DNA of 64,000 nucleotides from an uncultured Arenicella sp. (GCA_937922925.1 CALAKU010000006.1:1-64000), one strand, 5' to 3'. Positions 28,746-38,279 are shown, counted from the first letter of the stretch. Notes: a model not told the origin generated them from the sequence alone. Translations and numbers: made by a program.

Positions 28746-29441
28746 TCAGACCGCAACCGGCAAAGAAAAACGATAACCGACGCCGCGCACGGTGTTGATG
28801 TAAGCGTCACAATCGTATTTCTCAAGAACCTTACGAACCCGGCGTATATGCACGTCTACGGTGCGATCTTCCACATAGACTTGATTGCCCCAAACATTGT
28901 CGAGTAATTGATCTCGTGCGAATACACGATCCGGGTGGCTCAGCAAAAAGTGTAACAATCTAAATTCGGTAGGGCTCAAGTCAACGTTCTGGCCATCAAT
29001 TAAAACACGGTGCTGAGTGGTGTCTATTGTGATGCGCCCGGCGTTGACCACGTCGCCTGTGTTGCTACGGTCATTTACGCGCCGCAGTACTGCGTTGGTG
29101 CGCGAAATCAGTTCTTTGGTCGAAAACGGTTTTTTGACGTAATCGTCGGCGCCAACGTCTAGGCCTCGGATCAAATCATCTTCGTTGTCTTTTGCGGTTA
29201 GCATAATGATGCCTACCTGGTTTTGACCTTCGCGGCGCAATCGGCCTGCAAAATCAATCCCTGAGACGCCAGGCATCATCCAGTCTAGCAAGATCAAATC
29301 AATTGATTCTTTTTCTAATACTCGGCCAGCCTGATGTGCATTGCTCGCGTCCGACACTTTAAAACCCTCTATTTCAAGCGCCATGCGCACCATGTCGCGA
29401 ATCGCGGCTTCGTCATCGACAATTAAAATATGAGCATTCAT
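28746..29441 (-). CDS. phoB: Phosphate regulon response regulator PhoB
   Basis: OmpR-family transcription factor that binds Pho boxes, 231 aa. The receiver domain shows the acidic pair (VDDEAAIRD), the phosphoacceptor Asp in LLDWMMPGVSG, and the conserved Lys in VKKPFSTKEL. The winged-helix DNA-binding domain includes LSPTEFRLLHFLLSHPDRVF and the recognition region YVEDRTVDVHIRRVRK followed by INTVRGVGYRF. Transcribed first, before phoR. I looked for an autoregulatory Pho box in the 225 bp upstream; TTGTAAC and TTGTAAT segments exist but not at 11-bp spacing. Confidence 0.97.
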   Translation of the reverse strand: MNAHILIVDDEAAIRDMVRMALEIEGFKVSDASNAHQAGRVLEKESIDLILLDWMMPGVSGIDFAGRLRREGQNQVGIIMLTAKDNEDDLIRGLDVGADDYVKKPFSTKELISRTNAVLRRVNDRSNTGDVVNAGRITIDTTQHRVLIDGQNVDLSPTEFRLLHFLLSHPDRVFARDQLLDNVWGNQVYVEDRTVDVHIRRVRKVLEKYDCDAYINTVRGVGYRFSLPVAV

Positions 29442-29666
29442 TATGGTTTAACTTAATGTCTATTTATTTATGACTCTGTAATCAACGCAGATATTACAAA
29501 TCTACCATGTTACAAGGGTGTGACGCACAACTGCTTTTTCCTATGGTTCGTAACAAATATTTTGTAATAAAAGCGCTAAGACGTCTTATCTCAAGCAAAT
29601 TCACCGTGTTTTCAATGGCTTATTTGCTTAAACTATCGCTGCTAATCAAGATTAATACTGACACAT

Positions 29667-30542
29667 ATGGATACGCGCAAACGCGACTATAACGCCAATA
29701 AACGGCAAAAAAAGCTTTATCGACAGGTTGGTCAGGCGATCTCTGACTTTAATATGGTTGAAGACGGCGACCGGGTTATGGTGTGTTTGTCAGGCGGCAA
29801 AGACAGTTATACGTTGCTCACCTTATTGATGGGCTTACAGCGAAGAGCGCCGATCAAGTTTGAGTTGGTAGCGGTTAATCTTGACCAAAAGCAGCCGGGC
29901 TTTCCTGAGCACATTTTGCCAGAGTATTTAGAGCAAATGGGGGTTGAGTACCATATTGTTGAAGAAGACACTTATTCGATTGTCAAAGACAAAATCCCTG
30001 AAGGTAAGACCACTTGTTCTTTGTGTTCACGCTTACGACGCGGTGTTTTGTACAGAACGGCGACTGAGTTAGGAGCAACAAAGATCGCGCTTGGCCATCA
30101 CATGGACGACATGGTTGAGACCTTGTTTTTGAATATGTTCCATGGAGCACGGCTTAAGAGTATGCCGCCGAAGCTTTTAAGCGATGATCGCCAGCATATT
30201 GTGATTCGCCCTCTGGCTTATTGTCGAGAAACAGAAATTGCCGCATTTGCACAACAACAAGCGTACCCCATTATTCCGTGTAACCTCTGCGGCTCCCAAG
30301 AAAATTTGCAGCGAAAAGTGATCAAAAACATGTTGGCCGAATGGGATAAGCTCCAACCGGGCCGAGTGTTAAACGTCTTTAAGTCTTTATCGAGAATTAC
30401 TCCATCGCATTTGTTTGATCGAGAGCGCTTTGATTTTATTGAACTCAGTTCCGCGATGCAGGCTCGGGCCTATGAATTGGACACCGCGTTTGATGAGCCG
30501 GCGGCACTAAGTTTGCTACAGCGCAACGTTTCAAACTCCTAG
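29667..30542 (+). CDS. ttcA: tRNA 2-thiocytidine(32) synthetase TtcA
   Basis: Iron-sulfur enzyme that adenylates and thiolates cytidine 32 of certain tRNAs in the cytoplasm. The 291-aa product has the PP-loop [10 protein letters not shown] and the cluster/catalytic cysteines [10 protein letters not shown] and [11 protein letters not shown] at 29667. The next gene (TraR/DksA type) starts 13 bp after its stop, so the two are probably cotranscribed. Confidence 0.97.
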   Translation: MDTRKRDYNANKRQKKLYRQVGQAISDFNMVEDGDRVMVCLSGGKDSYTLLTLLMGLQRRAPIKFELVAVNLDQKQPGFPEHILPEYLEQMGVEYHIVEEDTYSIVKDKIPEGKTTCSLCSRLRRGVLYRTATELGATKIALGHHMDDMVETLFLNMFHGARLKSMPPKLLSDDRQHIVIRPLAYCRETEIAAFAQQQAYPIIPCNLCGSQENLQRKVIKNMLAEWDKLQPGRVLNVFKSLSRITPSHLFDRERFDFIELSSAMQARAYELDTAFDEPAALSLLQRNVSNS

Positions 30543-30555
30543 CCTAGCACGAGCA

Positions 30556-30903
30556 GTGGCCTCTCAAGCTGATTTCAATATGCTAAAGCTTGGCCTGGAA
30601 GCATTGGCCAAACAAGCACGGGCGTCGCTGGCTCAATTGGCCGACGCCAGTGAAACTGTGTCTTTAGATCAAAACAGAGTAGGGCGGTTGTCGCGCATGG
30701 ATGCTCTTCAGGGCCAAGCCATGGCGAAAGCTAATTTGGCACGCCAGAGGCAAACCTTTGAGCAAGCACAGGCTGCATTACGTCGCTTAGAGAGCGGAGA
30801 TTACGGTCGTTGCGAGAACTGCGATGAATGGATCGCTCAGGCTCGTCTCGAGGCAGACCCCCTGGCTTTATTGTGCATCGATTGTGCCCGCAAGGCCGAT
30901 TAA
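30556..30903 (+). CDS. TraR/DksA family zinc-finger protein, short form
   Basis: 115-aa protein starting at GTG 30556. The C-terminus carries a four-cysteine zinc finger (CENC...CIDC) in the context YGRCENCDEWIAQARLEADPLALLCIDCA, and the N-terminal 75 residues are predicted helical. It lacks the long coiled coil and the DxxDxA tip of true DksA, so an RNA polymerase effect is not assured. Similar short proteins occur in many gammaproteobacteria as TraR/DksA family regulators. Follows ttcA closely and converges on msrA with a 23-bp gap. Confidence 0.85.
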   Translation: MASQADFNMLKLGLEALAKQARASLAQLADASETVSLDQNRVGRLSRMDALQGQAMAKANLARQRQTFEQAQAALRRLESGDYGRCENCDEWIAQARLEADPLALLCIDCARKAD

Positions 30904-30926
30904 AAAAGCCCGATTAACTCGCGCCC

Positions 30927-31580
30927 TTAGAAATCGCCCCACAGAGATTCAACCCGACTGTCTCGACCACAGCCACGACGGTAAATTTGGTATCTAATTG
31001 GGTTCTTTTTGTAGTAGTCCTGATGATAGTCCTCGGCCAAATAAAACGGCTGCGCGGGAAGCAGCGGCGTGACTATGTCGGCCTCAAAGGGCTTATTTTC
31101 CTGTAAGTTTTGCAACGACGCTTCGGCGATTTCCTGCTCGGTTTGGTCGCCGTAAAACAAGGCGCTCACATAAGAGTGGCCTTTGTCGCAAAATTGGCCC
31201 GATGGATCCGTTGGGTCGATATGCCGCCAAAAATACTCAACCAACTCGCCATAGCTAACCGTTTGCGGGTTGTAATGTACTCTAACGGCCTCGATGTGGC
31301 CCGTTTGTTTATAGGTCACTGTTTTATAGTCAGCCGTGTCCTCGCTGCCTCCGGTATATCCAGATACAACCTCGGTAACGCCGTCGAGCTTTTCAAAGTC
31401 GGCTTCGATGCACCAGAAACAACCGCCGGCGAATATCGCGGTTTGTTCGAGTTTTTCATCGCTGTTTTTCTCTGTAACAGCTTGTTCGGCATCGGCGGAG
31501 TCAGTCTTCTCCGCCGCGAAAACGTAGCTTGTTACTACGGTCGCTATAAGGATTAAAAGGTAAGTGGTTCTTCGTAGCAT
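30927..31580 (-). CDS. msrA: Exported peptide-methionine (S)-S-oxide reductase MsrA
   Basis: Reduces methionine S-sulfoxide in proteins. The 217-aa product begins with a signal peptide (hydrophobic 6-22, ending VFAA), followed by an acidic linker (about 24-45) and the MsrA domain: the active site is GGCFWC (Cys54, with a second Cys57 in the same motif), then VVSGYTGG, QTGHIEAV and the FYLAEDYHQDYY segment. GCFWC-type MsrA recycle with a nearby second cysteine and occur in periplasmic or membrane-linked forms. It is divergent from the second, cytosolic MsrA. Confidence 0.92.
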   Translation of the reverse strand: MLRRTTYLLILIATVVTSYVFAAEKTDSADAEQAVTEKNSDEKLEQTAIFAGGCFWCIEADFEKLDGVTEVVSGYTGGSEDTADYKTVTYKQTGHIEAVRVHYNPQTVSYGELVEYFWRHIDPTDPSGQFCDKGHSYVSALFYGDQTEQEIAEASLQNLQENKPFEADIVTPLLPAQPFYLAEDYHQDYYKKNPIRYQIYRRGCGRDSRVESLWGDF

Positions 31581-31618
31581 AAGGTTGGGTTTTGTATCGC
31601 TTCACTGCAGCTTAGTTT

Positions 31619-31642
31619 AAATCTTGGTTCAAATCTTGATTC
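31619..31642. repeat. 12-bp tandem duplication between the msrA genes
   Basis: AAATCTTGGTTC (31619-31630) is followed directly by AAATCTTGATTC (31631-31642), one mismatch. It lies in the 144-bp divergent promoter region of the two msrA genes. Confidence 0.75.
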
Positions 31643-31724
31643 TAAAGGAGCGCGCGAGTGCGCTCATGCTTCGTCTAAGTTGCAATGATACAATAGAGGT
31701 TTATTAGTCTTACGAGAATAGACC

Positions 31725-32363
31725 GTGCTAGAACACAAATTATCACTTCCAACGTCCGAGCAAGCACTGCCTGGCAGAGCAACCCCGATGCCATTGGAGA
31801 ACACGCATTTTGTACATGGACGACCAATGAAGGCACCGTACTCGCCAGATGACTCCAAGCTCAGCGAATTGGTGCTTGGTATGGGATGTTTTTGGGGAGT
31901 TGAACGTAAATTCTGGGTTTTGCACGGTGTGTACACAACCGCCGTTGGCTATGCCGCAGGGGTGACGCCCAACCCAAGTTACGAAGAAGTGTGCACGGGT
32001 TTAACCGGCCACAATGAGGTGGTTTTAGTGGTGTACGATGAATCGATTATTTCAACGGCTGAGCTCGTTAAGGTGTTTTTTGAATCGCACGATCCGACTC
32101 AGGGAATGCGACAAGGTAATGACCGAGGCACGCAATATCGGTCTGGAATTTATTTTCGCAACGAAGAACAACAAGCCACGGCGAATGAGTTTCTAGTTAA
32201 GTACCAACAAGCCTTGCAAACCAGTGGTCGCGGCTCTATCACCACTGAAGTTTTACCTGTTCCCGAATTTTATTATGCAGAACAATACCATCAGCAATAT
32301 TTGGCTAAAAATCCAAATGGCTATTGTGGAATCGGCGGAACCGGCGTCACTTGCCCTCTTTAG
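31725..32363 (+). CDS. msrA: Cytosolic peptide-methionine (S)-S-oxide reductase MsrA, E. coli type
   Basis: Second MsrA, 212 aa, starting at GTG 31725. It has the long N-terminal arm of E. coli MsrA ([22 protein letters not shown]), the active-site motif [10 protein letters not shown] with Cys55, the substrate region TGHNEVV, and the C-terminal resolving cysteines in [14 protein letters not shown]. No signal peptide, so it acts in the cytoplasm. It is only distantly similar to the divergent exported copy, so they are not a recent duplication. Confidence 0.94.
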   Translation: MLEHKLSLPTSEQALPGRATPMPLENTHFVHGRPMKAPYSPDDSKLSELVLGMGCFWGVERKFWVLHGVYTTAVGYAAGVTPNPSYEEVCTGLTGHNEVVLVVYDESIISTAELVKVFFESHDPTQGMRQGNDRGTQYRSGIYFRNEEQQATANEFLVKYQQALQTSGRGSITTEVLPVPEFYYAEQYHQQYLAKNPNGYCGIGGTGVTCPL

Positions 32364-32395
32364 TGCGGATTTTTCAAAGCCAAGAGTTTATTGCG

Positions 32396-32425
32396 CCAGA
32401 TAGCTTTAGGCCCCAGATAGCTTTA
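32396..32425. repeat. 17-bp period direct repeat after the cytosolic msrA
   Basis: CCAGATAGCTTTA occurs at 32396-32408 and again at 32413-32425, a 17-bp tandem duplication in the 136-bp gap before the histidine kinase gene. Confidence 0.75.
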
Positions 32426-32499
32426 AGAAGTGCCTGCAAAGCCTTACAATCAAGTTAGATAAAACAAAAACTTAGGCTGAACTCGTAATAAATTACTGA

Positions 32500-33990
32500 A
32501 TGGTGGACTTGACTCTCGATCAACCGGTCGAACACAAGAAACAACAAATGAGCGTGCGCTTTATCAGTGCTGGTAGCCTTACGCTCGTGCTGATTGTCGC
32601 CGTAGTAACCATCGCTCAATACTGGATGACTCGGTGTGCCGCGCTGGACTCGGTCTCGGCCGTGCTGGTCGAGCATTTGCGAGCTGAATTTAACCTGCTC
32701 GACGAGTACGCACGCCTAGAACTAAGCGTTCGGCAAGACAATAATCTGACTCAAGGAAACAATGAGCTAGAGCAAGCAAACTCGGGCCAACGTGGTGTTC
32801 AGCCGCGGTCGAATTTGTTTGACTCCAGCGTTGCTAAAGTCGGCACTCAATTGCTTGAATTGCATAGGCTCAAAGATTTGATGTTGGTGTCGACAAATCA
32901 GAAAATCGTTTGGCGCAGTGATACGGCGCCAACTTCATTTGAGCCAGATGAAAAACCAATGATGATCGATTTGCTCAGCCGCGCCTATGAGTTCCACGCC
33001 ACTGACTTCGATTTTAAGGATTGGCGTATTTGGGTGCGTGCATTCAAAAACGACGCCAATGTCGTACCTGTTTGGACGACGATTACGGATGATCGAGGTG
33101 GGGTTCAGTATTTAGTTCGTATGTCGGTAGACTTTACAGCACCGTTTGCCGAAGCCAGAGATTTGGCGTTTCAGATTATGCTGTTGGTGACGGCCGGTTG
33201 CATATTATTATTTCTTGTTTTGTCGATGTCGTTTCGCCGCGGAGTGAATACCATTGAGATGCAGGAGCGCCGCTTAAATCATCAAATCAGCCGCTTGTCT
33301 AATTTGCTGGCAATGAATAAAGACATGCAGCGCAGCATGAAGACCGCGAGTGCTCGAGCGGTGGAGTTAAACGAGCAATTTTTGCGCCGAGTTGGCGCGG
33401 ACCTGCACGACGGGCCAGCGCAGATGATTGGGTATTCGGTGTTGCGATTAAATCAGGTGTCGGATCGAGAAGAGGCTAAGGCTTTGGGGCATGAGTTTCA
33501 TGCGGTTAAAGAAGCCCTCGAGGAATCCTTAGAAGAAATAAGAGGTATTTCATCGGGGCTTGTTTTGCCAGAACTGGCGCAAATGAATCTCGAGCAGTGC
33601 TTGAGAAAAGTGGTGCTATTGCACAGTACCAAATCTCAGGCAGAAGTGGCACAATACTACTCTGAACTTCCTGAAGATATACCACTGCCAATTAAAATAA
33701 CGGCGTATCGTTTTGTCCAAGAAGGTTTGAACAATTCGGAGCGTCATGGGCAAGCGGCTAAGTGCCGATTGAATGCACATGTGATTGATCATGTTTTGAC
33801 GGTGTCTTTAAAGGACAACGGCATTGGTTTTCGCAAGTCTAAATTGCAAAGTGCAGCAGAGGGTGGGCATTTGGGAATTATGGGTTTAAAAGATCGTATC
33901 GAAAGTTTAGGTGGGAAGCTCAGTATTAACAGCGAGCTTGGAGTGGGGACGGCCTTGAAATTCACTATCAGTTTGGATGAAGAAAGCTGA
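32500..33990 (+). CDS. Sensor histidine kinase, NarX/LiaS type (HisKA_3)
   Basis: Membrane sensor kinase of 496 aa. A membrane segment at about residues 22-44 and another at about 223-243 enclose a periplasmic sensor region of about 180 residues that I cannot assign. A cytoplasmic coiled coil (about 250-300) leads to the HisKA_3 dimerisation domain with the phosphoacceptor in VGADLHDGPAQ, then a HATPase with EGLNNSERHG (N box), DNGIGF, and GHLGIMGLKDRIESLGG. The response regulator gene follows 138 bp downstream. The stimulus is unknown. Confidence 0.92.
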   Translation: MVDLTLDQPVEHKKQQMSVRFISAGSLTLVLIVAVVTIAQYWMTRCAALDSVSAVLVEHLRAEFNLLDEYARLELSVRQDNNLTQGNNELEQANSGQRGVQPRSNLFDSSVAKVGTQLLELHRLKDLMLVSTNQKIVWRSDTAPTSFEPDEKPMMIDLLSRAYEFHATDFDFKDWRIWVRAFKNDANVVPVWTTITDDRGGVQYLVRMSVDFTAPFAEARDLAFQIMLLVTAGCILLFLVLSMSFRRGVNTIEMQERRLNHQISRLSNLLAMNKDMQRSMKTASARAVELNEQFLRRVGADLHDGPAQMIGYSVLRLNQVSDREEAKALGHEFHAVKEALEESLEEIRGISSGLVLPELAQMNLEQCLRKVVLLHSTKSQAEVAQYYSELPEDIPLPIKITAYRFVQEGLNNSERHGQAAKCRLNAHVIDHVLTVSLKDNGIGFRKSKLQSAAEGGHLGIMGLKDRIESLGGKLSINSELGVGTALKFTISLDEES

Positions 33991-34128
33991 TTGCTGAAAA
34001 TCAGGGTCACATCGATTAATAAATATTCATCGCATTCTGCGTAGTAAACTGAAATCAATCCCGAGATCAAGCCCCCAAGGGCATGGTAGGGGCGTGGTAA
34101 AAAACGAGCACACCTAACTGAGCAAATT

Positions 34129-34773
34129 ATGAGCGAACCGATTTCGATAATCGTGGTAGATGATCATCCTCTGTTTCGAGAGGGTGTGGTAACGACCCTA
34201 ATGGAGAGTGGCAAATTCAATGTTTTGGCGCAAGCCGGTAACAAGGACGATGCGATTGAGTTGGCCGAAAAGCACTTACCAGACCTCATGTTAATTGATG
34301 TCTCGATGCCAGGTGGCGGTATAGAAACTGCCAATGAGATCACCGCAAGAACACCGATTATCAAAGTCATTATGTTGACGGTGTCCGAGCAAGAGCAAGA
34401 TGTTCAAGCTGCCTTGAGGGCACAAGCAAGGGGGTATGTCCTAAAAGGTGTGGCGTCCAGTGAGTTAATCTCGATCCTTGAAGACATAAACAAGGGAGAT
34501 TCATACATATCACCGAATTTGGCAGTGAATCTACTAACACGCAGTGCCGAAACTAAGGTCAGTGATACCGTTGAAGACTTTAACCTTAACGAGCGCGAGC
34601 GGCAAATTTTAGAAAAGCTAGCGATAGGGATGAGTAATCGAGAAATCGCGGACGATGTTTACCTAAGCGAGAAAACTGTCAAACACTATATGACCAATAT
34701 CATGCACAAGTTGCATGTGAGCAATCGAGTCCAGGCTGCTATTAAAGCGTATGAAATGACCAAAAAGAGGTAG
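34129..34773 (+). CDS. NarL/FixJ (LuxR-type) response regulator
   Basis: 214-aa DNA-binding response regulator. The receiver has VVDDHPLFREGV (acidic pair), the phosphoacceptor in LMLIDVSMPGGG and the Lys in GYVLKGVAS; the C-terminal LuxR helix-turn-helix is LNERERQILEKLAIGMSNRE...YLSEKTVKHYMTNI. It is the cognate partner of the preceding kinase by position and class. Its targets are not evident in the window. Confidence 0.94.
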   Translation: MSEPISIIVVDDHPLFREGVVTTLMESGKFNVLAQAGNKDDAIELAEKHLPDLMLIDVSMPGGGIETANEITARTPIIKVIMLTVSEQEQDVQAALRAQARGYVLKGVASSELISILEDINKGDSYISPNLAVNLLTRSAETKVSDTVEDFNLNERERQILEKLAIGMSNREIADDVYLSEKTVKHYMTNIMHKLHVSNRVQAAIKAYEMTKKR

Positions 34774-35008
34774 TTAATAGTCAAACGTCTATTACGCGGG
34801 ACTTTAGTCTGATCAATTACTTACTTTTGTGCATAGTCTCTGGCTTTCTAACTATCTATTATGACTCTTGTTAGGTAGGGCGATAAGTCAACCATACTAA
34901 AATGCATTTTTGGTTTAGTTTTGGGTAGGGGTTGGGTAACCTCCTTTTGGTAGAGATGGCTTATCACATACTTTAGAGTTCAAGCAGGGGTGTTTGAAAT
35001 TTTAAGGT

Positions 35009-35042
35009 AAAAAAAAGCGTCGGAAATTCCGGCGCTTTTTTT
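35009..35042. terminator. Bidirectional Rho-independent terminator
   Basis: AAAAAAAGCGTCGG and CCGGCGCTTTTTTT pair around AAATT (one G-T wobble). It sits between the plus-strand response regulator gene and the minus-strand aminotransferase gene, with A and T runs on both sides, so it can stop transcription from either direction. Confidence 0.88.
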
Positions 35043-35065
35043 ATGCCTGCTTGTTGTTTTTATTC

Positions 35066-36247
35066 TCAGTTCACCTGCGAGGCATAAGCTGCATTCGCCG
35101 CGCTAATCGCCGCTCCCGCTTCTATTGAATGGCCTTGGGCTGCGAGAGCCGATTCAAGCGCATGCAAACACAGTCGCACATTGTCGGCTTTTGAAGCGCA
35201 ACCCATCAATCCGATGCGCCACACTTTACCAGCCAGTTGGCCCAGCCCAGCACCGATTTCAAGGTTGTATTCGCTGAGTAATTTATTGCGAACTTGCGCT
35301 TCGTCCACGCCTTCTGGTACGGAAACCGCGTTCAATTGCGGTAAGCGATCTTGTTCTGCGACAACTAGCGTTAAGCCAAGCGCCTCAAGGCCTGCCCGCA
35401 AGGCGAGATGATTGTTTTTATGTTTTAACCAACTGGCCTCTAAGCCTTGATCCTTGAGTATCAGTAAAGACTCGTGCAAAGCGTACATTGCGTTTACCGG
35501 GGCGGTATGGTGATAGGCTCTTTTTACCCCGGCTCCCCAGTAGCCCATCACAAGATTCATATCTAAAAACCAACTTTGCACTGGTGTTTTGCGATTGGCG
35601 ATAATTTGCTGCGCACGCGAACTAAACGTGATGGGAGAAATGCCTGGCACGCAAGATAAACATTTCTGTGTTCCACTGTAAACGGCGTCGGCTCCCCAAT
35701 CGTCTACTGCGACTTCAATGCCAGCAAGCCCTGTTACGGTGTCTACGATGCTCAGCATATTATGTTGTTGCGCTAAAGCACAGAGTGCCTGCGCATCGCT
35801 GCGCACGCCGGTAGAGGTCTCAGCGTGCACAAAAGCAATGGCGCAAGCATCAGGATGAGCTTTGACCGCCTCTTGTACTTTGTCGATGCTGACGGCGGTT
35901 CCCCAATCGTCCATAACCATAATGGCTTGCGCACCGAGGCGAGTCACGTTCTCTTGCATTCGCCCGCCGAAGACACCATTTTGGCAGACAATGACTTTAT
36001 CCCCAGGCTCAATTAAGTTAACAAAACTCGCTTCCATTCCAGCGGAGCCGGGCGCTGAAATCGGCAGTGTGAGTTCGTTTTTGGTTTGAAATGCAAACTG
36101 TAAAAGCGATTTGATTTCGTCCATGAGTTCCACAAACGCAGGGTCGAGGTGGCCAATCGTCGGCCTAGCCAGTGCGGCGCTAACTTGTGGGTAAACATCC
36201 GATGGGCCTGGCCCCATCAAGGTGCGAATCGGTGGCTTAAAACTCAT
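35066..36247 (-). CDS. Class V aminotransferase, alanine/serine-glyoxylate type
   Basis: PLP enzyme of the AGXT/serine-pyruvate aminotransferase group, 393 aa. The N-terminal GPGPSDVYPQV and SAPGSAGMEA (cofactor phosphate region), FVHAETSTGV, VDTVTGLAG (Asp to pyridine N) and SGTQKCLSCVPG with Lys195 as Schiff-base residue are all visible; the arginine for substrate carboxylate is in KVWRIGLMG. Likely donor/acceptor pairs are alanine or serine with glyoxylate or pyruvate; the exact pair cannot be read from sequence. It stands alone, with the bidirectional terminator downstream. Confidence 0.93.
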   Translation of the reverse strand: MSFKPPIRTLMGPGPSDVYPQVSAALARPTIGHLDPAFVELMDEIKSLLQFAFQTKNELTLPISAPGSAGMEASFVNLIEPGDKVIVCQNGVFGGRMQENVTRLGAQAIMVMDDWGTAVSIDKVQEAVKAHPDACAIAFVHAETSTGVRSDAQALCALAQQHNMLSIVDTVTGLAGIEVAVDDWGADAVYSGTQKCLSCVPGISPITFSSRAQQIIANRKTPVQSWFLDMNLVMGYWGAGVKRAYHHTAPVNAMYALHESLLILKDQGLEASWLKHKNNHLALRAGLEALGLTLVVAEQDRLPQLNAVSVPEGVDEAQVRNKLLSEYNLEIGAGLGQLAGKVWRIGLMGCASKADNVRLCLHALESALAAQGHSIEAGAAISAANAAYASQVN

Positions 36248-36399
36248 AATGCGGCTCTATAACTAAGATGTGATCTGCTAGGATGCGACCAAGCCGAGCA
36301 AGGGCGCACATACCGCTGCGATTATAAACAATGCGCCTAGAGCCGTGTGTTCAAATACCAGCTAACCGATATTGACTAAATGAATGGGGAACAACTTAG

Positions 36400-36419
36400 C
36401 TGGGCTAGAATGAGCCCAG
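36400..36419. other. Perfect hairpin downstream of the barrel-like gene
   Basis: CTGGGCT (36400-36406) pairs with AGCCCAG (36413-36419) around AGAATG. It lies 70 bp after the minus-strand stop at 36489. T content is too low on that strand for a confident terminator call, but transcript end or stabilisation is plausible. Confidence 0.45.
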
Positions 36420-36488
36420 TTTCAGGAAGCATCTTTGCTCAGCTTAAGCCTAAAACTGGCGTGCAAAAGCATTAATAATCTGAGCCAG

Positions 36489-37649
36489 TTATTTATGCCG
36501 ACGTCGCCGATAGTAGTCGCCCAACAACATTTCGAATTGGATGCCAACTCGAGTGGCGCTTTTGTATTCGCTTTGAAACGGTTCCCTTTCCCAACGAAAA
36601 TCAACGCCTAGTTCCATATACAACCATTCGCGTAAAACTGGCTTGATGTACGTAAATGTCGTTCCAAACTCAGGTACGCTAATCGGGCCGTCTTGTTCTC
36701 CACGCGCATAAATACTGCTCGAGATCCCTTTTTTATCGGAAATAGAATAGTGCCAAGTTGCGTCGCTAAACCATTCCCACTGATCAATTTCTTCGGTTAA
36801 CTTGGCGCTAGCGGTTAACACCATAATGTTGCGCGCACCGATAAATCGAGTGTGCTCGATATTACTGCTCAGGCCAAAGCCTTCTTCTCGTCGCCAAAAT
36901 ACAGTTTGGGTTGTTCTTGTATAGCGATCATCTCGAGTTTGGAAAAGGTGTCGGTGAGCGATTTTTGCGTATGGGCTAAAGCCGCTACTCAATTTGGCGC
37001 CAACCGAATAATCAAAGCCATTTGAATCTTTGTTCGGTCTGCGATATCCCAAACCAACTAGCCATTCACTGTCTTCGTCATTGGTTGAGCGTAAACCAAC
37101 ATTGTTTAATCTATCCTGATTTATTTCTGTATTAGAAACAAAGCTGTCTTCTTCAACGCGGCCAAAAAAGGCATCAAATCGATTGCTTACGTTTGGTAGT
37201 TTGGCGTTAACACGAACGCGTAATCTTGGGTCTAGACCGTCTACTTCATCCTGTTTGAAGCCCAGCGAAATTTTGCCGCTGAAATTTTCGCCTTGAAATT
37301 GCTTATCGTCGCCAAATAAACCGTCCAACCAGCTGGCGCCATAGCACATTCGCGAATGTGTATTGGCTCTAACTCGATCGATCCACTCGTCAGAATCGGC
37401 AACCCGTTTACAATTTGAACCCCTATTAGCCAGCGACTGCGGGTCTGGAGAGGGGTAATCAGATCCAAAACGCAGGGCATCTATATCGGCCTCGAGATCA
37501 CCAGCAACCTCCATGGTTTCAGAAGCGACCTCTTTTGTTTTCTTATTATTTTTATCGTCAACAGGCAGTTCAGACTGCGCATTGCCTGTCACGGCTATGC
37601 TGAGCAGTATCGCTAAACTTGCTGCGTGACTTGAGTAGGATCGCCACAT
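36489..37649 (-). CDS. Hypothetical exported protein, probable outer membrane beta-barrel
   Basis: I do not recognise the family. The 386-aa product has a signal peptide (core SLAILLSIAVTGNAQ). An acidic N-terminal stretch (about 27-100) with two isolated cysteines (CKRV and MCYG) is followed by about 250 residues of alternating polar/aromatic strands, e.g. FSGKISLGFKQD, RLRVRVNAKLPN, EWLVGLGYRRP, FDYSVGAKLSSG, YMELGVDFRWERE, TRVGIQFEMLLGDYY, the pattern of an outer membrane barrel. The gene is 33 bp downstream of a lipoprotein gene on the same strand, so they form a pair. Export or assembly partner functions are speculative. Confidence 0.78.
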   Translation of the reverse strand: MWRSYSSHAASLAILLSIAVTGNAQSELPVDDKNNKKTKEVASETMEVAGDLEADIDALRFGSDYPSPDPQSLANRGSNCKRVADSDEWIDRVRANTHSRMCYGASWLDGLFGDDKQFQGENFSGKISLGFKQDEVDGLDPRLRVRVNAKLPNVSNRFDAFFGRVEEDSFVSNTEINQDRLNNVGLRSTNDEDSEWLVGLGYRRPNKDSNGFDYSVGAKLSSGFSPYAKIAHRHLFQTRDDRYTRTTQTVFWRREEGFGLSSNIEHTRFIGARNIMVLTASAKLTEEIDQWEWFSDATWHYSISDKKGISSSIYARGEQDGPISVPEFGTTFTYIKPVLREWLYMELGVDFRWEREPFQSEYKSATRVGIQFEMLLGDYYRRRRHK

Positions 37650-37682
37650 ATCAATGAGCCTAGAATAGTTTGGCCCATTTTG

Positions 37683-38279
37683 TCAGAAGTTATCAAAGTT
37701 GTCATCGTCGTTGTTTAGGTCTGTGGGAAAGTAACGCTCTAGTCTTATGTCTCTACTATTGATTTCCTTATTGAGTAGGCCCTCCACGTCAGCTTCGATC
37801 TTGTCGATATAGGCGACATGTTCTTTACGTGCCGCGGCTGCTCTCAAACCATTTCCCCAGACCACCATATGGCGGCTATTTATAAGGCGTATGTCGTTAT
37901 CTTGAGACCATTCATTGGCGATACGAATTCCCAATTCATACAGCCGCACTTCCATCTGTTTGGCATTTTTATTTGCCGGCAAGTCGCTCAAGAATAAACT
38001 TGAAACTCGATTCCAGCCTTGAGGATATAAGGTCGTACCACGATAGAATTTTATGATCCAACCCAAGTGCGTGTTGATGACTTTAGGGTCTACCACGTCG
38101 ACATTACGTTTTGCTTTATAGCCCTCAATAAAAATATTTCTCGGCGGAACGTCGTTAGGCCAATCGTTTAAACGATCAGGAGTCTGACAAGCGACCAGCC
38201 CAAAGGCCAATAAAGTTAAGACTAAAGTACGAATAAGGCGATTTGCAAATGGGCTATACTGAATTTGAGTGGTTGTCAT
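37683..38279 (-). CDS. Hypothetical lipoprotein
   Basis: 198-aa protein of unknown family with a lipoprotein signal (LLAFGLVAC, Cys about residue 31, followed by Gln-Thr). The +2 residue is Gln, so outer membrane sorting is expected. The mature part has no repeats; it contains RRNIFIEGYKAKRN-like and IRIANEWSQDNDIRLIN segments and ends in an Asp/Asn-rich tail (NNDDDNFDNF). First gene of the pair with the barrel-like protein, and divergent from a TetR gene over 546 bp. Confidence 0.8.
   Translation of the reverse strand: MTTTQIQYSPFANRLIRTLVLTLLAFGLVACQTPDRLNDWPNDVPPRNIFIEGYKAKRNVDVVDPKVINTHLGWIIKFYRGTTLYPQGWNRVSSLFLSDLPANKNAKQMEVRLYELGIRIANEWSQDNDIRLINSRHMVVWGNGLRAAAARKEHVAYIDKIEADVEGLLNKEINSRDIRLERYFPTDLNNDDDNFDNF

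Noticed and set aside
29442-29560. Autoregulatory Pho box before phoB
   Set aside because: TTGTAAC and TTGTAAT segments are present on the minus strand, but they are 16 bp apart, not the 11 bp of PhoB direct repeats.
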